A stretch of DNA of 64,000 bases from Owenia fusiformis (lineage: Eukaryota; Annelida; Polychaeta; Sabellida; Oweniidae), in contig CAIIXF020000005.1 of NCBI GenBank assembly GCA_903813345.2, positions 36,831,375 to 36,895,374 of the forward strand, in the 5' to 3' direction. The translations under genes were made by a program, and so were the position numbers. The notes below the pieces were generated by a model that ran no database searches, was not told the origin of the DNA, and saw only the letters and a list, made by a program, of their open reading frames with translations. The stretch's first letter is position 1. Every line of letters begins with the position of its first letter. Below, piece after piece: positions 1 through 11,890 of the stretch.

Positions 1-42
1 TATCAACATGTTTGGCACTCTCCTTCATAATGATCATCATCT

Positions 43-1034
43 TCAATAACGCTGTTGTGAACTATTGCTGCCGTTCACTCCCGTTTTATATTTTTCTTCT
101 TGAGCAATGCATTTCGTCTTATAGCGTCGATACTGGTAGATGCCGCATATAGATGTCGCTGTAACAGTGGGAACGATGAGCAAACACAGACCTATTACCA
201 ATGTAATGTTGTTGGCGTTGTTCGAGCCATGCATTGTAAGCAGTATACCTAAGAAGCAAAGCATCAATATGTCACTAAAATTATAATTTAATCAAGAATC
301 AAAAACATACAATTGTAATTGTTTTTTAGGTCAAAGTCAATATTTCACCCGGTATGTATTCGTCAACAAAGCACCTGGTAATACGAGTAATGTGTGACGT
401 CATAACGGCGGGCCGTAGTAATGGCGGACAATGATGAATATTCGAAACATTTTGGTGAGTTTTCATGTTCGAATCGTAATATAGATCTCAGAGCAGGTGT
501 AGTATCGTCGAATACACCCCTTAATTAGGACTAGGCACTTCGGTCGTTCGGGGTACAGGAAATGTTTGTGCCTAGCCCTGCGGGGTGTATTCGACAGTAT
601 TTCCCCTGCTCTTCGCGATCGGTCTAAATTTCTTAAATTGAATAAATTTTGGTGAATTTTCATGTTCAAATCGTAATATAGACCTCAGAGCAGGTATTAT
701 ATCGATGGATACATACCTTAGAGCTAGGCACAGAAGCTTTCGACCCCCTCACTCCCTTCGATCGTTCGGGGTACAGAAAACGTTTGTGCCGACTTAGGAA
801 ACCGACTTGGGAATTACAACTATTAGTACTGTATTTACCTGTGGGTATTACAAGAAGGAAGTAGACGAAGCCTAGAGTACCAATCAGACATCCCTTGAAA
901 CAGCAGAGCCCTCCACAGAACTGCCTTTCTCTAATGATCGCATCATCATCATACTCTGAAGTCTCTGAAATTGTAAATACAATCGCGTAAAATAAAGCGG
1001 AATCTACCAGGTGTTTTCTACCACTGTCTGGCAT
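43..1034 (-). CDS. Small protein with two membrane segments, two exons, 133 aa
   Basis: Coding exons are complement(839..1034) and complement(43..248), joined across a CAG|GTAAAT donor and a TTCTTAG acceptor in phase 1, giving 133 codons plus TGA. The start is the ATG at 1034 (MPDSGRKH). After an acidic stretch (SEYDDD) and a Cys-rich GGLCCFKG motif comes a hydrophobic segment (about residues 47-70), a short polar loop (HGSNNANN), a second hydrophobic segment (about 79-100), then a basic juxtamembrane stretch (YRRYKTK) and a polar tail. Length, two-helix hairpin and the HGS loop recall the vertebrate TMEM100/TMEM275 group, but that is only a resemblance seen by eye. The 590-bp intron is filled by a foldback repeat. 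No function is claimed. The splice model is well supported by frame continuity; the family is uncertain. Confidence 0.6.
320..835. repeat. Foldback (MITE-like) repeat in intron, second copy near 19.4 kb
   Basis: Positions 491-612 fold back: GAGCAGGTGTAGTATCGTCGAATACACCCC pairs with the complement of a matching arm ending in CCTGCTC, around a loop containing GTGCCTAG/CTAGGCAC. A second, diverged start of the same arm follows at about 686. A related sequence lies in inverse orientation at about 19,335-19,625, including the outer sequence near 345-420 with GTAATACGAGTAATGTGTGA. The spurious reading frames over it should not be annotated. Confidence 0.65.
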
Positions 1035-1267
1035 TGCTTATTCTAATCTCCAGTTCTCCACTCTTTCTCATTTTAAGTATGTTTGATTTCCACGATGATT
1101 TCATGAAATTTGAGAAAACCTTTGGTATCACGATATATTGTAAGATTAAGTAGAATATATTCATATCTCCTCTTTGAATTTTAACCATTTACAATAAGAA
1201 ACATAGTTGAATCATATTATGTATTGTTTTTTTTACTATATTCGATAGCCTTGATTAATCCCTATAT

Positions 1268-1735
1268 ATTCATGGTCACCACGTACGCCCATTTATTCAC
1301 CGCGTACGCCCATATATTCACCACATACGCCCATGTATTCACTACATACGTATCCCCATGTATTCACAACGTACGCCCAAGTATTCACCGTATACGCGCA
1401 TGTATTCACCACGTTCTATCATTTGTTAACCACGTTCCCGCGGGTATTCATCACGTATGCCCATGTAACCACATGCACTAAATGTATTTACCAGTACGCC
1501 CATGTATTCTCCCCGTATGTTCATATATTTTCACCACGTACACGTCCATGCACGTATGTATCCACAACGTACGCCCATGTATTCACCATGTACGCCCATG
1601 TAATCGTGACGTATGTCAAAGTATTCTACAAGCACCCCCGTATTTACGTATTTACAACGTACGCGAATATATTCACCACGTCCGTCCATGTGTTCAACCC
1701 GTACGTCCATGTATAACCAGCTACGCGCATGTTTT
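1268..1735. repeat. 21-bp minisatellite (about 22 units)
   Basis: Diverged tandem copies of a unit close to ATTCACCACGTACGCCCATGT. Because the period is a multiple of three and the unit lacks stops, long frames are open in several frames on both strands; these encode only low-complexity repeats and are not convincing genes. Nothing recognisable occupies 1,035-1,267 or 1,736-2,555. Confidence 0.85.
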
Positions 1736-2555
1736 AGATTCACCTGTTTGATCCAGGTCTGAGAGGGACTCCAAAGTCAGTTTTGTAGAACTTTCCCAGT
1801 TTCCATCCATTCGATCATCTACAAGTTATCAACGATATCCACCCTTCGATCTGTATTGTCTCTTGATAAATCACGATACTTTGAAATGCGAGCTCTTCAA
1901 TTTCATATTCCTTGGAAACTAGATTTATTCTTCCTTGTTTCAATACTAACTCTAATAAAGATTAATGGTATCTATGCATATGTTAATGGTAGAGATCTCG
2001 TTCTCTTGATGCTTACTTATTTTACGTGACCAGAGAGAGGTGGTATGTTTGCTTGTGGATTTACTACAGTGTTGAGCTTTACACTTGTTTGTACTATGTA
2101 CAGGCAGATGAACAAATAAATATGCAATATGCCAGACCAACAATTATCTAATTGTACATACATGAACTGATATAGTACATGCAGGTACATGGTATTACCT
2201 GAGGAATAAATGCCAGGTATGATAAGTGCTCCAAATTAAAGTGTAACATTATGTGTGTAAACCTGTAAAGGCTGCCTACTGAGTTGTGTAATTGCCTACG
2301 ATGTTATATACAAGAGAGTTCTTGGCAGATATGCATGTAATTATCGAACAGGGTTTAGTAATACTTAAGACTTATAATTGACTCAAATATCATTTCAATT
2401 CAAAACGCCTTAAGGTTATTATTTCCAAGCAACACTTTTGGAAAAATGTTATACCTGCCCATGTTATTTTCTGGTATAAAATAAAGTATGAAGGCATGTT
2501 GTGTGAATTTCCTTGCTTTTTTCAGGAAAGTATCATTACATTGTCCTCTCTAATA

Positions 2556-2691
2556 CCTGGGTCACATTTGCTCCGATTCATCGGCCGGCGCCCGGCCGAT
2601 TGAGTATCCTGTTCACAAATGTATTCAGTTTTGAACAGAATACTAAATCGGCCGGGCACCGGCCGATGAATCGGAGCAAATGTGACCCAGG
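2556..2691. repeat. Snap-back inverted repeat (about 136 bp)
   Basis: The left arm begins CCTGGGTCACATTTGCTCCG and continues through GGCCGGCGCCCGGCCGAT; the right arm is its near-perfect complement with a few substitutions. The arms are about 65 bp each with almost no loop, so the whole sequence can form a hairpin. The form is that of a small foldback MITE. From 2,692 to 3,713 I see nothing recognisable. Confidence 0.85.
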
Positions 2692-3713
2692 CATAAGTAA
2701 ACCTAGTAAGTGGTCAATGGAAATCCAGTGTTATTGAGAAACTTGGAGAAGAAATCTGAAAAATTGAAAAGGCGGCCATTTTGAATGATTTTTCTTGAAA
2801 TATTAGCATTTCCTGGAGTTGTCATTGACCTGTTACCAGGTTTACTAAAAGAAGACATTGCAAGGATACTTTCCTGAAAAAGGCAAGGAAATACACACAT
2901 GCCTCCATACTTTTGTACAGGTATTTTTTCAAAGATGTTGTTTGGAAAGAATAACCTTAAACTTCAAATTAACCTTAAACTACAATATAGAGAATGTAAA
3001 TTATGTAATATTTGAAGTGAACTCATGTAGAATAAAAATAGAGGGTCAAATCATAAATTGGAGTAGGTGAGGAACGAGTCAAAAAGGGATGCATTTGCAA
3101 TCCCCCTCCACGACACAAAAACAGTTTTCAAGACACAGGGCTCGATCCATCGCTACATACATATACTTATTCAATACAAAGTATCTTGAACGAATAATTA
3201 TTCAAACGACAATACATATTACTAACGTCGACCCAAATCTGAACTTATTCGAGACCATTTTAGCAATTTCATCATGGCCGCGTGTATGTTTAACAAGACC
3301 CTTTAAACACGATATGGTTACGATAGCATAGAACATATATATTATAGCATGCAAGAACCTTTAACTACATATTGTATTTAACTTATTGTATTGTGTTTAT
3401 CTAGCTTATCATAATCGGACTTTGTTGATGTACAAGATAGGTATAAAATCGTAGAAAAATAGAACTCTTTCGAGTTAGAAAATGGATAATTGTGCATGCG
3501 AACGTTAATTTTGCCATTTACTTATTCTCGGTTTCAACATCTGTTCCGCATCCAATTGTAAATGTGTATGTTCATATAAACTCATTCACTATTGATCGAA
3601 ATTGAAGTGATGTTAAAGTTAACGCAATATATACTGCATATTTTCACCTGATTCAATTGATTTACTATTAAGTTTCTTTTCATCGCAAGAAATCTATGAT
3701 GAAACAGCTAACT

Positions 3714-4916
3714 CGCTGACTTAAAGCATTTTGTTCTTAATTCATTGTTTCAGGTACACTCCCCTCCATACATATGGCAATCGCTGACTTACATACCCTG
3801 CGTGCAGAGTATAATTAAACTATACTCTGCCCAGTAGAGACCATATTACAGTTTAGTAGCCCTGCCCCCACGACGGGTACCGGTGACAGTTTGGGTAATA
3901 AATAACTTTTGACCTACGCGCTGACCTTTCTTCTACCAATCAGCGAGCTTGAAGAAACATACGCCAAATGCGTTCTAATTAAATATGCGCATGTCATTGG
4001 TCAATTCCGGGCTCAACGATGACATCAGAAGGAATGACCATATATAGAACGTCGGTCAAATTTGGCCGATGAGCACTGATTGGCGCGGTGAGTTCACAGG
4101 TTTATTTTAGTTTGAAAGAGTGAAGACGAAGCTCTCTTTTAAGAGTGAAGTCAAACGAATGCAAAGGGTATGACTTACAGCGTTTTGTTCTTAATTCATT
4201 TTTTCGGATACACCTGCTTCCATACACATGGCAATCGCTGTGATTTAAAGCGTTTTGTTCTTATTTCATTGTTTCAGATACACTCCCTACATACATATGG
4301 CAATCGCTGACTTAAATCGTTTTGTTCTCAATTCATTATTTCAGGTACACTCCCCTCCATACATATGGTAATCGCTGACTTAAATCGTTTTGTTCTTAAT
4401 TCATTGTTTCAGGTACACTCCCCCCCATACATATGGCAATCGCTGACTTAAAGCGTTTTGTTCTTAATTCATTGTTTTAGGTACACTCCCTACATACATA
4501 TGGCAATCGCTGACTTAAATCGTTTTGTTCTTAATTCATTGTTTCAGGTACACTCCCCTCCATACATATGGCAATCGCTGACTTAAAGTATTTTGTTCTT
4601 AATTCATTGTTACAGGTACACTCCCCTCCATAAATATGGCAATCGCTGACTTAAAGAGTTTTGTTCTTAATTCATTGTTTCAGGTACACTCCCATCCATA
4701 CATATGGCAATCGCTGACTTAAATCGTTTTGTTCTTAATTCATTGTTTCAGGTACACTCCCCTCCATACATATGGCAATCGCTGACTTAAATCGTTTTGT
4801 TCTTAATTCATTGTTTCAGATACACTCCCTTCCATACATATGGCAATCGCTGATTTAAAGCTTTTGTTCTTAATTCATTGTTTCAGGTACACTCCCCTCC
4901 ATACATATGGCAACCG
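3714..4916. repeat. 68-bp satellite array, interrupted once
   Basis: One unit lies at 3,714-3,781 and about eleven more at about 4,160-4,916. The unit runs CGCTGACTTAAATCGTTTTG, TTCTTAATTCATTGTTTCAG, GTACACTCCCCTCCATACAT, ATGGCAAT (68 bp; 65-68 in variants). Positions 3,800-4,155 are a different AT-rich sequence with a short hairpin (GCAGAGTATA...TATACTCTGC). The GTACACTCCCCTCCATA...GGCAA end of the unit recurs at the ends of the inverted repeat at 34.3-35.2 kb. Confidence 0.9.
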
Positions 4917-6994
4917 GAAGGGTGTTTAAATGTTTAAATGTGTAAACAACTCATACTTTGATACAATTGGTATATCAAAACAAAGATTACATGGATTATC
5001 AAAATTTGGCATTGGATTACTTATATACCAACTCTTTAGGTTACAATTTACGTTCAAAACCTTCAGAGTACTAACCAATATAAGAAAAGAAACCGTTATA
5101 AGAGAATTCATAAATAAGTAATCAAAAACGAGAGAAGTCACTTCTATTGCAATTGTTTTCAATTTAAACAAATCAATGTCGATCACTATAAAATGCTAAC
5201 AGCATATTGATAAGTACATCGATCCAAATATTTTATACAATAACGCGCTTATAGCCATTTTGGCAATTGTTGAAAAGTGTACCCATGTCGAATTAAGATA
5301 ACAGTTTTGCAATAACAACATAATCAACACGAAATATTTAAATACATTATTTATGAGCACCATAAAACATCTTGTTTAAAGTCATATAGGTCGATATTAA
5401 AGGTTTTACCTTCATATCATTTGTAAGAATACATATTCACTCCACTCACTCGTTTATCCATCATATGACATTTGACATTGGAGTCATATGTTATTTTCAG
5501 GAACGCATAACTCATTCTACATACAATTATACAATCTACATCTTAGAGTTTTGCACAAAGAGTGCACGAAGCATGTTTCTGGAAAAGAGTAAAGAGAATA
5601 TTTTTTTGTTTTTGTAAAATTTGAAATAATGAGAAAATTCGATGACCTACTTTTTAAAAGTACAAAATAAGTAGGTCGCTGACTTTCTCATTTTATACAA
5701 CTTATAATAACTATTCTTTTCACTCTTTTCCCGATACATTAGTGCACTCTTTAACGCAAAATAATGAAAGCTGTAGATCGTATATTGAATGGATCCAAGG
5801 AGGATTGCATAACAATTCCAAACATACACACTTACCTTAAACGCTATTGTAAAAACATAAACTGTAACATACACCATCAGAACTCACCTGTAACAGGGCT
5901 CTCTGGGCGACGGGAACTGCCATTAACGTTATAGCTGCCAAACCTGTCTATGAACGGGAACACTTTTATATTCATCAGCTAGTTGTGGATTGTCATCTGT
6001 CACACAGCTGATATAGTGATAACTTCATTTTCATTTTTGATCTCCGACACGAAATCATCTGCAGTCTCGAAGTGAATAGTCCAAAGCAATCATTTCTTTG
6101 TCGAAATATAAACTAATTTATATACTACTGGCAACTTGGGTCATTTATGTGTATACTTGAATCTGTATAGTACCTTTGTTAAAATAATAAACTTATCAAG
6201 TTATTGACTATTTGATCTCCACCAATGGTATTGTCCTCTCACCTATTATTTACATGTTGCAACAATCATGCAGGTTCTACCAATATTTTGAGTGCTTCTA
6301 CTTATCACTACAACACAAACACACACTGTTGTAGTGTTAATAAATGAATGGCCCTGTTGGTAACGTATATGTATATCGATCATCTATTGTTTTTAGACTA
6401 TTGTATTTTTCCCTCATCCGGACCACTCGTTGATCTGGTGTTAATGAATTGGATCAACAACATATAATAATTCTCTTTTATGCATACACATAACATACAA
6501 TACCTTTGAGGACGTGACCCTATAAGAGTGTTATATTATCTAACCGAATTTATTTGCTTTTTTGCCTTTCGATCATCGCCCACGGTGATATCCACTTGAA
6601 AACGTAACAATTACACGTAGAACAACATCGTGTACATATCAATGGTGTAGATATCTGTATAACTATAAAACCAATGGGTAAATCATGATACTCATCTTTC
6701 CGTTACACTCGAAACTACACAATGAACGACCTGGTATTCTTTGAAATCAGCTCATCCGATTTGGAGAGTGGCAACTACCATTAAATGTGATGACCATCAT
6801 TGTCCATAATGTCCAATCATTACATAATTATAGGCATTATCTAGGGCATTATATTATATTGCTACTCATATCAATTCTGACAGGAGTGTTATACAGGCTT
6901 ATTGACCACTAATATATTAGACGAATAACATCCGAGACAAAACATCTAAAAATACTAAATGTAGCATCAAATCTAATTTCCATAATACCATGTA
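4917..6994. other. Intergenic, no convincing gene
   Basis: AT-rich sequence without a recognisable domain. On the minus strand near 5,890-5,925 a short frame MAVPVAQRALLQ ends at a good donor (TTACAG|GTGAGT), and about 50 bp further on another donor (TTTAAG|GTAAGT) follows. These could be a tiny leader exon, but no partner exon was found, so I do not call a gene. Confidence 0.4.
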
Positions 6995-7054
6995 ATGGAG
7001 ATGGCGTCGTTTATCAGGACGATTGCTGCAATATTGTGTTCGTGCTGTCACTTG
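6995..7054 (+). CDS. Candidate alternative first exon (signal-peptide-like) of the ITIH gene
   Basis: A 20-codon frame, MEMASFIRTIAAILCSCCHL, starts at an ATG and stops exactly at a consensus donor (CACTTG|GTAAGC) in phase 0. It is a short hydrophobic leader, the same design and phase as the first exon proposed at 11,891-11,962. Spliced to the exon at 24,777 it would give an ITIH precursor with another leader. It may equally be chance. Confidence 0.25.
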
Positions 7055-7199
7055 GTAAGCACAATATGTGCTGCCATCTTTCTAACGTTTATGGATTTCT
7101 TTTATCGACATCTATAGACGTATCTCATTGTATCATGATGTATATATTTACAAGTTATATCATGGGCTTTGAATTAAGCCCATGGTTAATCTAAGGGCC

Positions 7200-7880
7200 A
7201 ATGTGACTCATTTTCAATCCTTCTTAAATTGACAAATACACGCATCCAAAAGTTTTTGACTAGTGGGACTTTCGCTTCTCATTAACTATATTCAAAAAAT
7301 AACTTTTCTCTCTTGTCTTTCTTCATGTACTATTTTTTTTTATTTATGTTTCAATTTTATATTTTTATTGTTACGTTTTTTTGTGCCGTCGGTTGGCGTC
7401 CGTCGGTCGGCGGGTAGCGGTTAGTGGTTGGCGGTTGGCGTCAGTAACAAATTCTTACAACTTCCAATAACTTAACAAATAATGTTTAGACTGACTTCAT
7501 TTTTTTCTAAATCATCTACAAATTCACAGAAGGATCAAATCTGAATTTCGATTGATTTGACATTTGACTTCAATGACCTTCTCTAGGTCAAAAGAGGTCT
7601 CATTTCAACTTTCTTCAAATTGACCATTTTTAAAAAGATCAGTCTTCAAGTTCTCAGAAGTTCAAATCTGACTGTTGATTTTAGTAGATCTGAGGAACTA
7701 GGTGGTGACTTTAGATTTGATATTTGACTTTCATTGATGACCTTCTCACATCAAAAACGTCTTTTCAACTTGCTCTAAATTGACCAAATATTTATTTCAA
7801 AAGCATCTACAAGTTCTCAGAAGTTCAAATCTGACTGTAGATTTTAGATCTGAGCAACAAGGTGGTGATATTTGTCATGT
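7200..7880. repeat. Dispersed repeat related to the 62-63 kb repeats
   Basis: Contains repeated AAGTTCTCAGAAGTTCAAATCTGA blocks, the reverse complement of sequences at about 62,140 and 62,750, and a GC-rich stretch at 7,387-7,440 built from CGGTTGGCG-type short repeats. This resembles the GC-rich termini (CCCGCCCGC...) of the same family at 46.05 and 63.13 kb. Confidence 0.6.
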
Positions 7881-8010
7881 TAATGCCTTGTAATCACAAA
7901 ATTGTTTTTTTGTACTTTTGTTGCAAAACTATTTATAATGGATATTGTTCGTGTTGATTTACATTTTAATGAATATTGAAAAGAACTCATTTACCGCATT
8001 TACTCATGGC

Positions 8011-8166
8011 CGCATTTAGTCTACGACGGGCGTACGGCGGTCGTAACTTCAAAAAATCTAAACAGAGAATTTGAATCGTACTGCTTATCCCTATATTTTA
8101 TGCTCTATATTTTTCTCCCTATTTTGCAAGGTACGGCCGCCGTACAATTGCCGTAGATCAAATGTG
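8011..8166. repeat. Inverted-repeat MITE (about 156 bp)
   Basis: Terminal arms of about 37 bp: left CGCATTTAGTCTACGACGGG followed by CGTACGGCGGTCGTA, right the imperfect complement ending in CCGTAGATCAAATGTG. The interior is AT-rich and non-coding. Confidence 0.7.
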
Positions 8167-8558
8167 ACATTGTAGTTGCCCATGTAACAAATAAAGTGTA
8201 TATTCTAATTGTTTGATTCTGGATGCTTCGGTGTAGCTATAGCTATGCGGCAGGACTTGCCCAACTTTGACAGAGAAAGTCTTTTTCGACCGAAACTATA
8301 AAAATCCTATCACATTGGAGTATATCGGATGTCCCAAAAAGGTCTCATCGCGGAGCTCCGCCGGTATGGGATTTTTGACATGCTATTTGGAATTTCTTAG
8401 TACTCTCATTACATTTATTTTATCTTTTTATATGTTACTACAACTTGCTCATAATACTCCTGGGCTACTTTGTTAAACTTTTCATGGAATTTGATACATG
8501 TATATCAATTGCCGAGAAAATACTTGTCAAAAAGCGATTCATCTTTTGGGACCCCTGA

Positions 8559-8757
8559 TATTATTAACTTTTAGCGAGTCCTGTCTCATCCATTCTTGAC
8601 TGTTTTCGGATCCTGGCAACGCCCAAATTTTTTTCCTCTGACCTGAAATTTGCCCCCCCCCCCCTTGTTGGTTCCCAGATCCGTCCCTGGATCTATTATT
8701 AACTTTTAGCGAGTCCTGTCTCATCCATTCTTGACTGTTTTCGGATCCTGGCAACGC
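8559..8757. repeat. 62-bp direct repeat flanking a decayed MITE
   Basis: The sequence from TATTATTAACTTTTAGCGAG to GGATCCTGGCAACGC appears at about 8,561-8,622 and again, nearly identical, at about 8,696-8,757. Between them is a fragment (CCCAAATTTTTTTCC...GGTTCCCAGATCCGTCCC) of the poly-C/poly-G MITE also seen at 9,603. The frame on the minus strand that spans both copies repeats the peptide LPGSENSQEWMRQDSLKVNN and is probably transposon-derived. Confidence 0.7.
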
Positions 8758-9602
8758 TTCTGGTAGCTCTTTTGGTTGCTTTGCATTTTTGTTCACGACG
8801 TCTCAGTTTTCTAGACTTCTTCATCTATTGGATAGACGAAAGTCTCCACTTGTCTTTCTGATGACACACGATTATAGGTTGTTTCTACGGGGGCGATAAT
8901 AATGAAATTCCCTTAAATAAGACATAAAGTCAATAACCGCTATGGTGATATCCATCGTGAGATATCACAGCCTTCTCTCAGCTTCCTTCTAGAACTTGTG
9001 CATAGCAGAGATGGCCTGAGTATCAGAATTGGTGATATCACTCTGACACTAAATAGAGCAGGTGTTGAAATGTAAAAATCCATGGAACCTTTTTGAAGTT
9101 GTGGATTTATGGCTTACCGCAAATACCAACATAAACAAATAAGGATGGTGTCAAATTATCAACAGTCGTGGAAAAACAAAATTAATTTCGTTATGGTTTG
9201 ACGACGATAATTTAAAATGCTGATTTGTCAATTGAATATTTAAAAATTCACACTCGTCGCTAAAGAAACCATAATTTCACACTACTCCCAAGGAAACCTC
9301 GCTATTCCACAACTGATAATTGGACACAGTTCCTAAGGTTCACACCATCCTTTGACATAAGAATTCATAAACATTTTTCTGTTGGCTTCAATACTTTTGG
9401 CTGGAGTAATGAACTTGTACTTTGCACATTCCGTGAAGATTTCACTTGGACATATGATTGAATAAACAACAATGTTAGATAGATATTATGAGTTTACAAC
9501 TCAAATTCCCCGTGTAGGTCTTTATAAGTGCGACTAACAGCAGAGTTAAACTCCTATGGCAGTGCCTCTCTATATATCGGATTGATTAATTCGGTAAAAG
9601 TC

Positions 9603-9884
9603 TAGGGGCGGATCTGGGAACCAACAAGTGGGGGGGGGGCCCAAATTTCAGATCAGAGAAAAAAACTTCCGGAAAATTTTTTTTGGGCCCCTAAAACCCA
9701 AAAGTGGAGTGGTTTGAAATTTTGAGGCCCATTTTCTTCAAAATTTGGCCTAGAATTTAAAAATAAGGCCTTAAAAGGCCCAGTAATGACCAAAAAGGTC
9801 CACTTTTTGGGGCCTTGTGGCCTTTTTTGGCCCAATTTTTTTCTGGGCCGACCCAGCCTCCCCCCCCCCCCAGATCCGCCAGTG
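9603..9884. mobile_element. hAT-like MITE with GGGGCGGATCTGG ends
   Basis: Left end TAGGGGCGGATCTGGG and right end complementary to CACTGGCGGATCTGGG. The flanks share AAGTC(TA), compatible with a short target duplication. Inside are homopolymeric G/C tracts and an AT-rich core. Fragments of the family lie at 8,622-8,690 and, degenerate, at about 25,350-25,560. The superfamily assignment is tentative. Confidence 0.55.
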
Positions 9885-10504
9885 AAGTCTATCACTTGAT
9901 GACGTCGAATCTCGGGTCAAATTTCGGAAGCTTGTTAGTGTTGTTAAACATTTCAAAAAAGTATTTTCAAACATTTCGAATCTGAGAAAATAGTTAAAAA
10001 TATCCAGGCTTGCTCTATTGATTTTGGATCAAATAGTACCGAGAGAATGTTTGTGCCATAATTGATCTGTCTGGAGAATACGGATAGTTCTGCTTCAGTC
10101 TGGAATATTTACAAAGCTGTTGCCTGGCTGGGATGCTGCTGTGTGTTATCTCTAAACTGAATCACGATGTAATATTTTCTTCCCCTTTCCCAGGTATTAA
10201 CCAATGAGAGCTTACCTGCAACTATCCTTCAACTCATCAATCCAGTTATCCAATCAAATACTTTCCAAGAACCAAAACTTCCGTAATCACAGCCAAAGGT
10301 CGCATAATAGTGATTAATTATAGATGTTGCTGCTGGGCAGGTACGTAATATACCATCGCCATGGTAACATACCTTTTCCCTGTAAGTCGATTACAGAGCG
10401 GGCCAAGATAACTCGCAACTGTTCATTTTTATACATTTAGAAACAAAGTTAACTTGGTACCCGGGGCTTGGCTTACTAAGCTACTATCAGTAAAATAAAA
10501 AGCC

Positions 10505-10757
10505 AGCTTTTGCCCATCCTCCGATCCAGAATATACTCTTTCTTTTTACCCCCTGCGATAAGCAGTTACCTTTTCCCCGATTAAGAACTCGCAATCTGAT
10601 TGGCTGTCGCAACACCTGCGACAGAAATCATGTATAAGTATTGCGCATAATTAGATCACGTGATTTAGTTAAATCGGGCGCTTCCAAATTGGTTATAGCA
10701 GGGGGAAGAAGGAGGTACGGATTCTGGACACCTGCTTAGGAGGATGGCTTTTGCCAA
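10505..10757. mobile_element. MITE with about 55-bp terminal inverted repeats
   Basis: Left arm TTTTGCCCATCCTCCGATCC...ACCCCCTGCGATAA pairs with the complement of right arm TTATAGCAGGGGGAAG...AGGAGGATGGCTTTTGCC with several mismatches. Non-coding. Confidence 0.6.
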
Positions 10758-10774
10758 GAAGAGGGGTCACTTTC

Positions 10775-10925
10775 TAAACAATCTCAGGGGTTCATGGCCC
10801 ATATATGTCGAAAATATCTTGAAAAGTGCTCAGCATGGGCCATTGACAACAAATGCAGGACTTTGAATGATTTTTTTTGTCCAGGGGGGGAGGTCGAATC
10901 CCCAAACCCCCTGCTAGCTGGCTAT
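10775..10925. repeat. Dispersed repeat with poly-G tract
   Basis: The block with AAAAGTGCTCAG, GACTTTGAATGATTTTTTTTGTC and a G run matches 60,085-60,260 (same orientation) and 53,145-53,260 (inverse). These are three copies of one short family in the window. The stretch from 10,926 to 11,890 upstream of the ITIH start has no recognisable gene. Confidence 0.55.
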
Positions 10926-11890
10926 GGGTCTGTCGGCGGATGAACCCGAGAAGGAAATCTATACTAATCAAGAGATCGCGATCGGTTAGTAATAACTTTG
11001 AATAACGGGTTGAGAATCAGTGGAAGTAGGGGTGACCTTTGACGCAAAATAAAGTTTGTGTCAACCACACACAAATACCAACCGATTGTTTTCTTGGAAC
11101 ATGAGGTTACGGTTTCCTGTTGACAAAAGCCCATCGGATTGTTGAGAGTTTAAGCGATTATTGCTTCTGAATCGAATATTCAAAACTCAATATAACGATT
11201 ATCCTATTTTAATTATTCATGACTGAAAGATTATTAGAGACACAAAAGGGCAAAGTTTAAGAGCCATGAGATAGTAAATACACAGCCAGTCGATGAGATA
11301 ATTGATAATCAAGTTATTTTTATTCTATTGCATCATTTAAATGACTGATAAGCGTACATGAACAAAAAAGTCAGAACATTTCCTCATGTCGGCTTTAATC
11401 TTTCAAACCTTTTGAATGAACATACACGAACTATGAGCATTGTAGTAGTGTCCGTATTTTCCCACCCTGTATATGATTAACAGTCTGAGCATAGTCTGTG
11501 ATAAACACCGTACTGTTATGCCGAAAGTGTGTCAAAGCTCCGCGGATAAGATAAATCTTGAGTAGTAAATACAAACATCCGACAGAATCATTTACCCGTT
11601 GAGTGGGCGATGGCTTAAAGTATAAATCAACGAGCAGTTGCCGCTGCAAACCATTCTGTGGACGGCTCAAAGAGAGTGCAGGAACACAGGAGCACATCAA
11701 GAAACCGTAAATTAATCGAATTCACTGCCGGTTGTCAGATATTAGAGGAGCAAGATAACTTTGGTGAAAATAATCGAACAGATAAGTGGCCGGCGCGCAT
11801 ATAGCACAGACCGACGTGTATTAGAACAGCGTTCCTGATAGATCTAGCTAGAAGTCATCGGACACTCCGAGTGAAAAACTACAGGACGCG

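Noticed and set aside
1333-1716. 127-residue plus-strand frame with HVFTTYA repeats
   Set aside because: Pure product of the 21-bp minisatellite, open in other frames too.
10890-10910. GGTCGAATCCCC resembling a tRNA B box
   Set aside because: Part of a dispersed repeat; no matching A box or cloverleaf stems nearby.
11431-11700. 89-residue minus-strand frame upstream of the ITIH start
   Set aside because: No recognisable domain, codon pattern or splice partner; probably chance.
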